From contig JAKUCV010006862.1 in assembly GCA_028386065.3 (NCBI GenBank), positions 48,940 to 112,939 of the forward strand: a stretch of 64,000 nt of DNA, written 5' to 3'. The stretch is from Turnera subulata (lineage: Eukaryota > Streptophyta > Magnoliopsida > Malpighiales > Passifloraceae). Positions 36,388 through 47,462 of the stretch are shown piece by piece; the stretch's first letter is position 1; every line of letters starts with the position of its first letter. Below the pieces are notes generated by a model, which was given only the letters and a program-made list of their open reading frames with translations, did not search any database and had not been told where the DNA came from. A program made the translations under genes and the position numbers.

Positions 36388-39300
36388 TATATCATGAATT
36401 TTCCGTGAAGATTAATTCATGGACTCTAAATTATCTTCCATATCTGAGGTTCCTTCTTCCATACGTGTCAATAAAACAAAACGATCATATCAAATGAAAT
36501 AAGCTTCCATTGTGATCACGAAACCAAAAAAGGCATATACCCATTTTCCGAATTATTTAAAGCATCTATTCCCCCCCTTTCCACAAAAGTCTTGAGAAAC
36601 AAACAAAGGGTAGCCGGAAGATAAGCAAATATATGTGATTTTAGTCAGCTTGTGGTGATCGCGTCATTAAACCCAAAATGATACTTAAGATCCAAACTTT
36701 GTTTATATTGTAACTTGTTTAAAGAAGTGGGGGATAAGGAAACTATCAAAGTCAGCTTTTATTGGCGTCATTAACTAGCTAACCCCAAAACAGATACTTG
36801 GAATCCAAAATTAATGGCCTTTATAAATACTCCATAATGTAGTGGAGTACTGAAATGAAATGTCCACTTACCAAATTCTTGTCGACTATTGCATTAAATT
36901 AGTCCTCACTAAATTTCTTCCACTTTATTTAGGTCACACACTTGTATGGTGGTCCTTAGAATTGTTATTCTTGGCTTTATCTTAACTTTACACAAAAGCA
37001 CTCAAAAAATAAAAATTCTTTACAGAGATGCATTTGCATTGCTTGCCCTCAATTTGTGCCAAGTTTCACTGTGTCATCACCACTTTTTATCTTGCAAAGA
37101 TTCCTAAACTTAAAAATTGAAAAAGCTGAACAAACGAATGCCCTTCCTTTGGAAAAGGCTTTATTCTGCAATCATGTCAAAGCTAAGCCTAAAGCTGAAG
37201 AAGTCTATGGACAGGTCTAGTTTGGAACCTGAAACTTCCTTGATTCACTTGAAAACCATAGTAGGAGGAGCAGGTAAACCAGGTCAAAGGAAAGTGTAAC
37301 TGCTTAACTACCAAAACAGCAACAAGAATGATTAAAATAAACTGATAAAAAATAAGTTATCCCCTGACAATACATGAATGTTTTGAGTCAGCAGTTATGC
37401 TTATCAGAAGATCAATATTTTATCAGGTGTACAAATTTGTTGATTGGCTATGTACAGATTGTTGAATCATCCATGAAATGTACATGCCACCTACATTAAC
37501 GAATACCAAACTTTCAGGGGATATCCTCTTTTCTCAGAATAGATAATCATAGCATACTATCATGGATAAGATTAAGTGAGACAAACAAACAAGTGGGAGA
37601 GATTGCTCCTGTTCTACTACAAATTGTACACATCTTTCTAGTGTCACTAAAAACACAAATAATTGGTCTGATTTGATGATTTCCGAAAGAAATGCTGGTT
37701 TATACAAGATTACCTCTTTGAACTGAGCAGAGTTACAGGAGTTGATTGGAAGTTGGAACAGTATGTGTTAGTAGCTGATAATGGAATAAATTAGCACTCC
37801 ACAAGACTTAGCAGTATTTCAGTATCGTAAAGAAACAAAGGGAGTGCTAATAATCCCATCCCATAATCACATGGCATTCATTCAAGCGCAATCAGTGCCT
37901 TTTTTCTACAAGTCTTTTGAAGCATGAACAGTGATGCAGCCGTATGCTAATCTGGGTTGGTTGGTGGTCATGGAAAATGGTTAAACTTGGTCTGTAGATA
38001 CAAATACAAATTGCAGAATGAGAAGCCTTTGAGCTTGTTTTCTCTATTTCTACATCAATGAAAGGAAAAGAAAACTAGAAGAATAAAATAAAAGAGTACC
38101 GCAAACCAATAGTAATATTGAATGATGCACAAAATTTCCTGAGACTAGATAGCCTACCAGAGTTGCAGAACTAATAAATACAGAACTTTGGTTTAAAAAA
38201 AAGACATAAGTACAGAACTTTTAAAACGGTTCCCTCGTAATTATACTGTAAGATTACCCACGTACCACCAAAGAGTTCCGTACTCCACCTTACAAATGAT
38301 GATGGGATTGAGTTTCCAGAAACCACTGTGTTTGATTGTTTCCTAATTGTTAATTGAAAAAAGATTCCGACAGCCAAGATCTACTCCTGATTCTAGAGAA
38401 TTCTTTCATTTATTCCCTGTCGAAATCACTAGAGTAGCTATTTCTGAGCTGATCAACTCACTCTTAAGTGTGGAAGAACTTAAACAATCGATAAAAAAAG
38501 AAAAAAAAAATCCATATATTTATATAAGCCTTGTCTTTCAAGATTTTCCAGCTCCACGATTGTCTTCCCCGCAATGAATATTTGCTTATCAGTGATGATA
38601 ATTGTGTACTTTGTTAGCATTTTTTTTCTTAATTATTTCAATTAAAGTGCTGCAATAGCAACGCAACGCAACTGTGAAGCAATCAATCTTACAAGCCCTT
38701 GGCTTATCACTTTAACAAGGTATAGAAGCAACCATCATGACCCATGAAATCTCGAGCTATCTAGTTTAGTATAGCTACTAGTAAAGTTGCACATTTCTTT
38801 TCCCTGGTGGTTATACAGGAAGAATATTTATGTTTGTTGGCTAGAATTTTGACCGCTCCTCCTCTAAATAATTAGAAGGAAATTTGACTTTTGATTCATT
38901 TGGATAGATATTGGTCCACTTTTATTTGTTCTCTGAGCGTATTGCGCTGGAATTGTTAAGTAAGAGCATACATTAATCAGCTCTTTCACACGGTAGACAA
39001 AGCATGGAATGTGCTAATAAGAGTTTGACACATACCCTTAGCCTACAAAAGGCCTCATTACTTTGACAAGCAATCAAGACCAACTTCCATGCCGCCTCGT
39101 AAAAAGTCGGTGCCGTCCTAAGTGCAAAAAGTTAAACGTTAGTGCATTATTGGTATATAAGTTAGGAAATCAGAGGGTTCCAAATTCCAATCATGATGAA
39201 CCTTTTATGGAGCACAGCTTGGTCTTTTATCAGTACTTGAAGGTAAACACATAATCCTTGATATTCTTCCATATAAAGAAGAGTATAGTCGACTCGCTTC

Positions 39301-39511
39301 TTTACCTCTTCAACTTGAGATGAACATACTCGAATAACTTTTAAGAAATATTATATTAGCTCCCCCAACAACCTAAAAAGATTATATGATGCAAGTCATT
39401 TGCTGATTGGAAAAAAAATTTTGTTTGTTTTCTCCAAATTGTTTTCAGAGATGTGTTCAGAACTTTGAGAAACCTCATAAATCAGCTACACTTCACAACA
39501 AATTATTTTAT
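36388..39511. other. Intergenic stretch of 3.1 kb, no gene recognised
   Basis: AT-rich. Two related segments (36638-36712 and 36749-36835) share GTCAGCTT..TGGCGTCATTAA and CCAAAA.GATACTT..ATCCAAA, so one is probably a duplicate of the other. Short open frames (for example 37117-37299, lysine-rich) match nothing I know. Confidence 0.4.
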
Positions 39512-39740
39512 TGTTATGAAAAAGGAGGATTAAACCTAAAAGAAATCCCATTTTTTTAAGCAGAGTGGAGTATAGCTAGTTCAGAGTTAGAGTGAACGAA
39601 TTCTGGGAATGAATAAAATGGAGTTGTTTCTGTTTTTCATTCAATAAAGCTGGTACAAGGCACTGCCTTTAAATAATGGTAGGGTAGCAAGTTAGGTGGT
39701 ACCTAACATTAAAATGACATTCACATTGTATTTTATAACA
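39512..39740 (-). repeat. 3' LTR of copia-C
   Basis: The right edge is fixed by the polypurine tract and the TGTTATAAAA start shared with copia-A and copia-B. The left edge is placed at TGTTATGAAAAAGG (plus strand), the expected inverse of ...ATAACA. No second LTR remains in the window for confirmation. Confidence 0.65.
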
Positions 39741-40599
39741 CTCCCCTTTGAATGTCATTGTGTATCGGGTAGAATACGCTTAGGGAGAACTGCCTCGTTA
39801 AAAACCTTACCAAGAAAAACCAAGTGGGATAAAAACTTGGTGAAGGAAAAAAGAGTACAGTGCGTATTCTACTCCCCCTCATTTTGGCCTCTTTTGATTT
39901 CTTGATGTCATTACATGCCAATCTTCTTTGTCAACCTTTGGTGACATTTGCAATGTAGATAGTATTATCTTCATAATTTGTTGTTGGAGCATCTTCCTCG
40001 CTATCTTATCCATATGAATCTTGAGTATGCAGCATCTTCAAACTTAGCCAAACACAGTCTCGACGAGCTTCGTGTATAACAACAACTTCTGCATTATTGG
40101 TAGCGTTTTGTGCTTGCCATGATACTTCAGGTATCTGCTTTGCGCTTTGTGTGGATCAAATATATGACCTGCATCATAAAAATAAATTCATATTTTCCTT
40201 GGACTCACAAGGTTAAAATATTTACATGTCCATTATACCCCAGGATAATGAAGAGCTTCAGACTTTATGAAAATTTAGAGCAAAATGAAATTTTGCTGAC
40301 AAGTTTATGGCAAGGCTTCAGGCTTCATGTTACTAGCAAGATAAATTGCACTTTGATATGGTACTTCAGGACTAGTCTAATTCTTTTATGAGATTTTTCC
40401 ATCTCAAAATTTTCTTGAAAATATAGCACGGCATTTGGAATCTTCTTCAGGAGTTCCAATAATATTTAGGTCACAATAATAGTATCTAAATCATTAATCA
40501 TCAACAACGATAATAGTTAATTCACATATGAACTGATTAAATAAAACACATAGAGCATATATGCAAGAATCATTATAAATACCCAATTTGGTTAAAAAT

Positions 40600-42300
40600 A
40601 TATGAAGATCAACTTAATTTTGTATATTCCCGAGAATTCGTTGCTTCAGGCAACTTGGATCCTTCAGGGATCTTCATGTATATATCATGACTTATGGATC
40701 TATAGAAATAGGCATCTTCATGTATATATCATGACTTATGGATCCATAAAAATAGGTTGTAATAACATCCATTAGATGCATTTCTAATTCTTTTTATATA
40801 ATGCCAGATTTATCAAAAATAATTGCATCCACCACAGGGGAGTATATTTCTTCATAATTAATACCAGGTCATTTGGGTAAAATCTTGTGCTACAAACCGT
40901 GCTTTATATCTCACTATTTATTTCCTTGTTCGCACAAATACCCATTTTATGACCGACCAATGTTACACCATCTGGTATACGGACTACAGGTCCGAAAATG
41001 TCTCGCTTCATAAGCGAGTCTAGCACAACCTTAATTATATCTCTCTATTTTGGCCAATCATTCCGCGCCTACATTTATCAACAAATGTAGGTTCATGATC
41101 CTCATTTTCTTTCATAATATTTAACGCTATATAAAACAAATATTCCGTCGACGACTATTTCACGTCGATTCCATCTTATTCCTGACACTGTATCAAGATC
41201 TCATTATTTTCACTTATTTCAGGTACTTGAGTTACTTCTAGAACTTTATCAATCGTGTCAGAAATCTCTTCTAGAGGATTTTTCTCTTCTTGAGGACTTT
41301 TAATTTGAACCTCTGCTGGAGGTCTTATTTTCTCACTGGGGCCATCTTATTTCTTTACTCCTTTTTCTCTATCGAGAATATTTATTTTCTTTTTGGAACC
41401 GAGTATATTCCCCGCTTCTGGCGTACTTTAGATTCATTTGCATACTTTAATTGTTCTTCAGGAACATCAATTTGAACAGGAGCATTGACAGCTGGTATAT
41501 AAGATTTGGTCACTCTTTTCAAATCAATAAATATGTCTAGAAATCGATATCAATTTCTCTGCAAATGAATCATCTTTTGAACTTCAGGTTCAAATTATTT
41601 GTTTGAGGATAAAAAAAAAACTAGATATTGATATGTATTTCAATAAACTCTTGATCCAGCTGCTTATTTTCTCCCCCTTATGTTGGGTAAACTCTTTCAT
41701 CAAATTAATAACCAACATACCCAACATACACAACATATATTCCTAGTCTTCTTTAAGGACCAATTTTACTATGCTGTGGTGGAGCATTATATACTGTACA
41801 ACCAATGGTCCGAAGAAGGGAGATACTAAATTCGTGACCATGAACCGATGGGGAGATCTTATGATATCTTATTGGCTTGATGTACTCAAGTGTTGCTGTA
41901 TGTAAAATATCATGTTCTCAAACAGTAATATCTCTTTAGCAATGGTCTTGCAATCAATTGGAAATACTCAATAAACGATTCATTAAGATCGTTTTAGGTG
42001 TGAACATAAGCTACAGGATGTTCAACCATTATTTCCAACAATATACATTATCCATTGAAGAGAAACACCAGTATTATGAAGACATATAGTCTTATAAAAT
42101 AATTAGGAATGTGTACCCGCAATTGGCTTAATCATAATAAGCGCGCAATATGCCAACTTGCCATAAGCACACAATAAACCATCTAGTCGATGCATCGATT
42201 AATACCATAAAATTACCTAGATGGTCTACATGGCGGATTTATTAGTCCGCTTACATGTCCCTGAATTATTTTCAAAAGCTTGCTGGTGATTCTATGCCAA
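40600..42300 (-). pseudogene. copia-C pol remnant
   Basis: The reverse complement repeats the degenerate pol blocks of copia-A and copia-B. The IPEGSK..EATNSRE region lies at about 40630-40680, EEIYSPVVDA at about 40835, GPVVR at about 40985, and the integrase region at about 41600-41900. Many indels. An internal duplication occurs at about 40670-40750 (TTCATGTATATATCATGACTTATGGATC twice). Not functional. Confidence 0.7.
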
Positions 42301-42464
42301 CCTCATCATAAGAAGGCTGAATAATTAATTTTTCTTCGCAGCATACAAACACATGGAAATTCATTGATTGTAAAAACTTCTGGTTTTTCAATGAATGTCC
42401 AAATAAATTTCGCACATCATTATTGATCCGGGATGGCCCAACCCGTCATGCCAAACAAGGTATC

Positions 42465-42740
42465 CACTAGCCAACTTCTAGTTGGTCTCAGCTTCGGGCT
42501 GTGCAAACTTTGCATTTAATAACTTAGGAAAAATTATTGCCAGCTTCAGGCTGATAAATAATCAATCAATCGTCCAACTTCTAGTTGGTGCCAGCTTCAG
42601 GCTGTGCAAAGTATGTATTTAATAATTTAAGGAGAATTATTTGCCAGCTCCAGGCTAGTGTCAGCTTCAGGTTATTGTGTACCAGCTTCAAGCTGTTGTG
42701 TGCAAACTTCAGGTTGCTATGTGCCAGCTTCAAGCTGGGT
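42465..42740 (-). repeat. YNGAA-loop hairpin array of copia-C, group 2
   Basis: On the plus strand the units read CCAACTTCTAGTTGG (42471, again at 42573), CAGCTTCAGGCTG (about 42542 and 42592), CAGCTTCAAGCTG (about 42692) and CCAGCTTCAAGCTGG (about 42723). Inverted, these are stems around CTAGAAG, CTGAAG and TTGAAG, as in copia-A 10130-10375. Confidence 0.8.
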
Positions 42741-43277
42741 ACGATAACTTTTATTGACTCGAATATTTATGTAGTACAATCTAAAGAATAACGCAAGTAG
42801 ACTTTCCACAACTTGTTTGTTACTTGCGGCAATAGCCTTTTAATATGGAGATATTCAGCATCTCTTTCACTTATCATCTCTGTAACGCCCCGAATTTTCG
42901 TAATTTGATTTTCAAAATTTTTGGAATTTTTATTCCAATTTTACCCTTGAGGTATTTTCGAGTTTTAGTCGAGGAAATAAATTATTATGCCTTGGAAATG
43001 TCAATTTTGAGTTGGTATTGTTCATGGTTCGGGTCCCGTGGGAAACGGATTTGAGAACGGGGTGAAACGCAACGTTTAGCGCGGTTTCTATTGAAACTAC
43101 GTCGTTTTGGAGAAAAAAAAAACCTAAACGGGTCAACAGGGCGGGTTGACCGCGCCCAGCCGAACGACGCGTCGTTCGGGCTGGCGGGTCAAACCCTAAA
43201 ACCCCCTTCCCTCCTTCTTTTCTTTTTCTCATTCTCTTCTTCCTCTCTTTCTCTCCCGCCGCCGACCCCGACCTTCT

Positions 43278-43278
<1 letters not shown>

Positions 43279-43326
<48 letters not shown>
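43279..43326 (+). repeat. (CT)n microsatellite in the 5' LTR
   Basis: About 46 bases of uninterrupted CT. The 3' LTR has only about 24 (51296-51320), so the tract changed length after insertion. Confidence 0.9.
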
Positions 43327-43329
<3 letters not shown>

Positions 43330-44214
43330 TCTCCCTCTCTTCCACGAGACCTCCCCTCTCCAATCGACCTCGCTGTGCCTGTCTCCACGCAGCCCGGGTT
43401 TCTTCTTCTCCGGTTACCCCGTGCCGTCGCCGCTGCCACCAAGACTCGACCCGTCCTCCTCGCATACCGGCTTGTGCACTAACCGGCATTGTCGCCTTGG
43501 ACACGAGGTCGCCGCCGCCATTAGTCGGGTAAGCCGACTCTCTCTTTCTTTTCCTTCATCTTTTGCTTCCGGTTCTCTTTTGGCCGATTTGTTTAATCGG
43601 ATTTGGGTTCGATTAATTGGGTTGATGGGAGACTTGTGTTGTTGCTACGGTTTGGTTTGACGGGGGTCTTGCAGATTGGTTGTTGTTGGTGTGGCTGTGT
43701 GGGTGTTGTTCTTGGAGCAGGGGTTTCATCTCCGGGTGGGCTCGGGTGTTGCTGCTGCAAGAGAAGTCTTGGACGTAGAGGCTGCAACCAGGTTCGGACG
43801 GTGTCGGATTTTGGTTTTTCCGGTGAGGTTCCAGAATCCTTTTTCCCCGATTTGTTGCTTTCGTTCATCTTTTTGTTTCCATGAGGGGGAGGAAGTGATA
43901 TGGATTTAATGTTGTTTTACATGTGGTGCTTGGGCAGAACTCTGGTGGTCATTTGGGTGTTTTCCGGCGAGTTCACCGGAATCCGGCGAGGCTCGAGAAT
44001 TTTCCAGCGAAGGCTCGGGTTAAGTTCCGGAACTTAACGGTATTACCCCGATGTGAAATTTGGAGTTTTTAATCTCATTCATGGCATGTAATAATTAATG
44101 TAGATGTAATTGTTGTATCGGGATATAAAGTTATTTATTGGAATACCGCGTGTGGGGTTGTGAGTGTGTATAGTCGGGATTTACCGACACGGGTAGAACC
44201 ATAGGCCGGGAACA

Positions 44215-44625
44215 GTTGGGCTCGGGTTGACCTTAGAACGGTTTTAGGAAACCGGGCCTAGGCCCAATATTTAACCTGTGAATTATTCTTGGATTTAAGT
44301 AACGGGCTTTGAGCCTAATTCCATACTTAGTAATGATGGACCTTAAGATATGGGCTTGAGGTCCGAGGACATAATTGAAAACCTTTGGACTTGGGTAACG
44401 GGCTTTAAGCCCAACTTCATAATGGTCTTTAGGCCCGGGACTCGGTTTTGGACTTAGAAGGGCTTTAGGCCCGGGGACCCGTTAAGAACATAACGAATGG
44501 GCCATAGGCCCGGGGAACTACTTATGGACTTAGTTGGGCTTAAGCCCGGTGAACCTTAGGTCCCGATACTCGGAGTTTAGGTGAGAGAACACCTTGTCGG
44601 GCTTAGACCCGGAAGTTACATAATT
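44215..44625 (+). repeat. GGGC ... GCCC hairpin array in the Tekay LTR (about 9 units)
   Basis: Units such as GGGCCTAGGCCC, GGGCTTTAAGCCC, GGGCTTTAGGCCC, GGGCCATAGGCCC and GGGCTTAAGCCC recur every 35-55 bp, each followed by purine-rich (CCGGGGA) or AACTT spacers. Some units are decayed (GGGCTTGAGGTCC). The block is repeated in the 3' LTR (52235-52620), where the third unit reads GGGCTTGAGGCCC, so the two LTRs differ in pairing. Confidence 0.8.
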
Positions 44626-46014
44626 GGCTAACTAGGGATGGGTTTAACTCGGTTGAGCATTTAGAGATCATGCATGCATGTTTTGGTGGTAATTGTTTTG
44701 TAATATTTGTGTGTGCCGGTATTCAGGCACGGGCAACACCTCGGGAGCTGGAGGATCTGTTTTGGGAAAAGCTTCACAGGAAAATCGTCGTTGAGGTGAC
44801 TTTATACGTCTTTTTATATTTGTATGCATGAGCCTGTTGGATTGGACTGTTTGAGTTGCATGCCTGTTTGCCAACATGCTGTGATCCGTATTGTGTGTCT
44901 AAGTGTACTATTTACTTATGAACATGATATTTGGATTGTTATGGAATATAACATGTGGAGTGATTTTGGGTGTTTTGTGTGATGCACTGTGGGTCGGAGA
45001 CCCGGATATTTGACTGAGTTGATTATTCACACAACCCTGTTAGATCACAACTCTTGGAATACATAAATTCATAACTTGTGAATAAAGATAATGTACAGTA
45101 GAAGATAGGCTACTGTGTGCTGATGACCGGTTGGTTCGAGCGGGAAGTGATACCCCTCGGGTTTGCATGCGGGATAGTATGTGATATGCGGATTTGCATA
45201 TGGGTCTGTAATGACCGGTTCTACCTCCCTCCTTCTACCTCCCCCTTTCTACTTCCCTCTTTCTCTCTCTCTCTCTCTATGGATATGTTTGGGCTTCGTG
45301 CCTGGTTTTATTTGGGCTTATGCCTGGTTGTCTTATGAGACGGGACCGAGCTCGACGCACACAGTAGGGGGCCCTGAATAATAAATTATAATAAGAAAAC
45401 TTAATACACAACAGATGGAGAATAATGAACTGTTTGCTTGAATGTCTTGGCATGTTAGTACTGGTTGTTGTATGTTTGCATACTTGTCTTATATCTCTTC
45501 TTTCCTTTCAAACTTGATTCTGCACACCTACATAATTAGATTTATACTGCTCACTGAGTAGGCGACTCACATAATTGCCAACGTTGTTTTTTCAGACTCT
45601 TAGTTAGCGAGCAGTCACTATCTACCCTTCCAGAGTACGGACGTGGTTATCTCAGCAGGTAGCTGTGCCTCTTCTCCCGGTTGGATCCATAGAGCCGACT
45701 GCATTTCATTTTTACTTTGTTTTTATTTTATCTTCATCTTCCGCTGCATTGGATTTTGTTGAGATGTCTTCTTGATTTTGATTACTTTATCGGCAGGTTG
45801 CCGGAATTTGGTATTGATGATGTATCGGCAGGATGTCGGGTTAACTCATGGCTTGTTAGGCCGGTTTGATTTTATTGTTTATGACATCTCGTTTTATTAA
45901 GGATTTTGGATAATGTTTGGCAATGGGTTTCGTGTCTTGGGTTTCAGGGGAATTTTGGTAATTTCTATGAGTTGAGGTATTTTATTTTAAAATTTGGTCA
46001 CGGGTGTTTCAGCT

Positions 46015-46026
46015 TGGTAGCGGAGC
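46015..46026 (+). other. Primer-binding site of the Tekay element
   Basis: TGGTAGCGGAGC, three bases after the 5' LTR. Initiator-tRNA-Met-like (10 of 12). Confidence 0.8.
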
Positions 46027-46157
46027 AGGCTTCAGATCCTTGGTTTTAAAAAGTGTTTTAAACTTTGTTTTCAAAGTGATTTCTGTGTTTAAGCCTGTTT
46101 CCGGATTTATGATTTTAAAAGTGTTTTTGACTCATTTGCATTCATATAGGCGTTGAT

Positions 46158-47460
46158 ATGGATCACCAGGGGCAGCACAATGCTGAGGATGACGCCGCTA
46201 CTCATGTCTCCGACAATGTGTCGGTGATGCAGGTTCCCGTTGGTTAGGGGAACAATGTTGCAGCAGGGAATAATGCTGCAGGTGGAGGACAGAATGTTGT
46301 ACCACCCGTACCACCTGTTGTGGACCCAGCGTTCTAGCAGTATTAGGCCTTCTTGCAGTGGCAGCAGTTCCAGCAGTTCTAGCAGCAGCAGCAGGGTGCC
46401 CAACCGGTAGCACCTACTGCAGCAGGTGGTGTGGAGAGTGGATATAAGGACATGGATAAGTCTGCAGTGAAGGAATTCTCAGGTGAAGAGGGCAAAGCCA
46501 AGGAGTTTGATGATTGGTTTCGCCAGGTGGAGAATTTTCTGGAGAAGTTCACCTGTGCACCTGAGCAGAGGGCTCGATTTGCGGCATACAAGTTTACGGG
46601 GTATGCATTGACATGGTGGCAGGAACTTGTGGCCAACCTACCTAAGCCTGTGGAGATGCCTTGGGAGGATTTCAAGGAGAAATTCTACAAGGAGTTTCTT
46701 ACTGTTGGTTTTCTGGAGGAGCAGAAGAAGCATTTTCTTGAGGTGAAGCAGGGACTAGATGAGACTGTATCAGCTTTCAGAATCCGGTTCAGCATCCTTC
46801 TCTCTTATGCTAGGGAGTTTGTGCCTGATGTGGTGACTAGGTGTAGGCGGTTTGTTAACGGCTTACGAACATAGTTGGCATTAGCTGTGGCTGGTGGAGG
46901 GCACAAGACTTGGGAGGCAGTTTGTGAGGCTGCTTTTGATGCTGAGAGGGTTCAGTTGATCGGGAAGGAGGCTCGGACGGCCGAGCAGAGGAAGCAGTCA
47001 TCTGCTGCGGGTTAGAAGAGGCAGTATTCTGATGCTGGAGGTGCAGATTATTCTATTGGACAGAGTTCTTCTTACCAGGGTTCGAAGAAGTTCCGAGGGC
47101 AGAGTTATCAGGGTGGACCAGGCAGATCCTCAAGAGGATGGTCCTATCAGTCTGGCTCTCAGGGACGGGGTTTTTTAGCACGGTTCTCAGGTACATGCTG
47201 GTATTGCAATAAGCCGGGACACCAGAAGTCATCTTGCTACAAGTGGATGAAGGATAATGGTGGCAGTGGTTCTCAGTATACATTACAGAGTTCCGTGGCT
47301 AGTGGTGCTGTTTCTTCTGGTCCGAACAAGGGTGGCGGACAGTAGGGTCGAGGTCGTGGGGGTTCTGGAGCTCCGAACCGCGGGGGTGCGACTTAGTCTG
47401 CTGCAGCTCCTAGGGTTTATGCCATCACCCGGGAGGAGGCTGCTGATGCTCCAGAGGTTA
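46158..47460 (+). pseudogene. Tekay gag, eight in-frame stop codons, no frameshift
   Basis: The frame begins MDHQGQHNAEDD and continues with the retrotransposon Gag core (EFDDWFRQVENFLEKF, ARFAAYKFTGYALTWWQELV). It ends in a zinc knuckle CWYCNKPGHQKSSC (CX2CX4HX4C, about 47206-47247), which binds element RNA in the virus-like particle. All eight stops are TAG, most in positions where Gln is usual. The frame continues directly into pol. Confidence 0.85.
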
Positions 47461-47462
47461 TA

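Larger units (their letters stand above)
39512..42880 (-). mobile_element. copia-C, 3' part (reverse orientation), cut by the Tekay insertion
   Basis: The 3' LTR is 39512-39740 (minus-strand TGTTATAAAATACAATG... start at 39740). The polypurine tract (minus AAAGGGGAG) is at 39741-39750. Then come inverted equivalents of the copia-A 3' region, pol remnants and the hairpin array. The element continues at 54003-56012 after the Tekay element. The LTR differs from those of copia-A and copia-B, so it is a third subfamily. Confidence 0.8.
42881..46011 (+). repeat. 5' LTR of the Tekay element
   Basis: TGTAACGCCCCGAATTTTCG ... GGTCACGGGTGTTTCA. It contains a (CT)n tract, a splice-donor-like GTCGGGTAAGCC at about 43524 with TTGCAG at about 43670, a telo-box-like AAACCCTAA (about 43190), and the GGGC/GCCC hairpin array. 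Confidence 0.95.

Noticed and set aside
43091..43660. Ser/Leu-rich frames across the Tekay LTR
   Set aside because: They are caused by the CT microsatellite and GC-rich leader; frame and length differ between the two LTRs.
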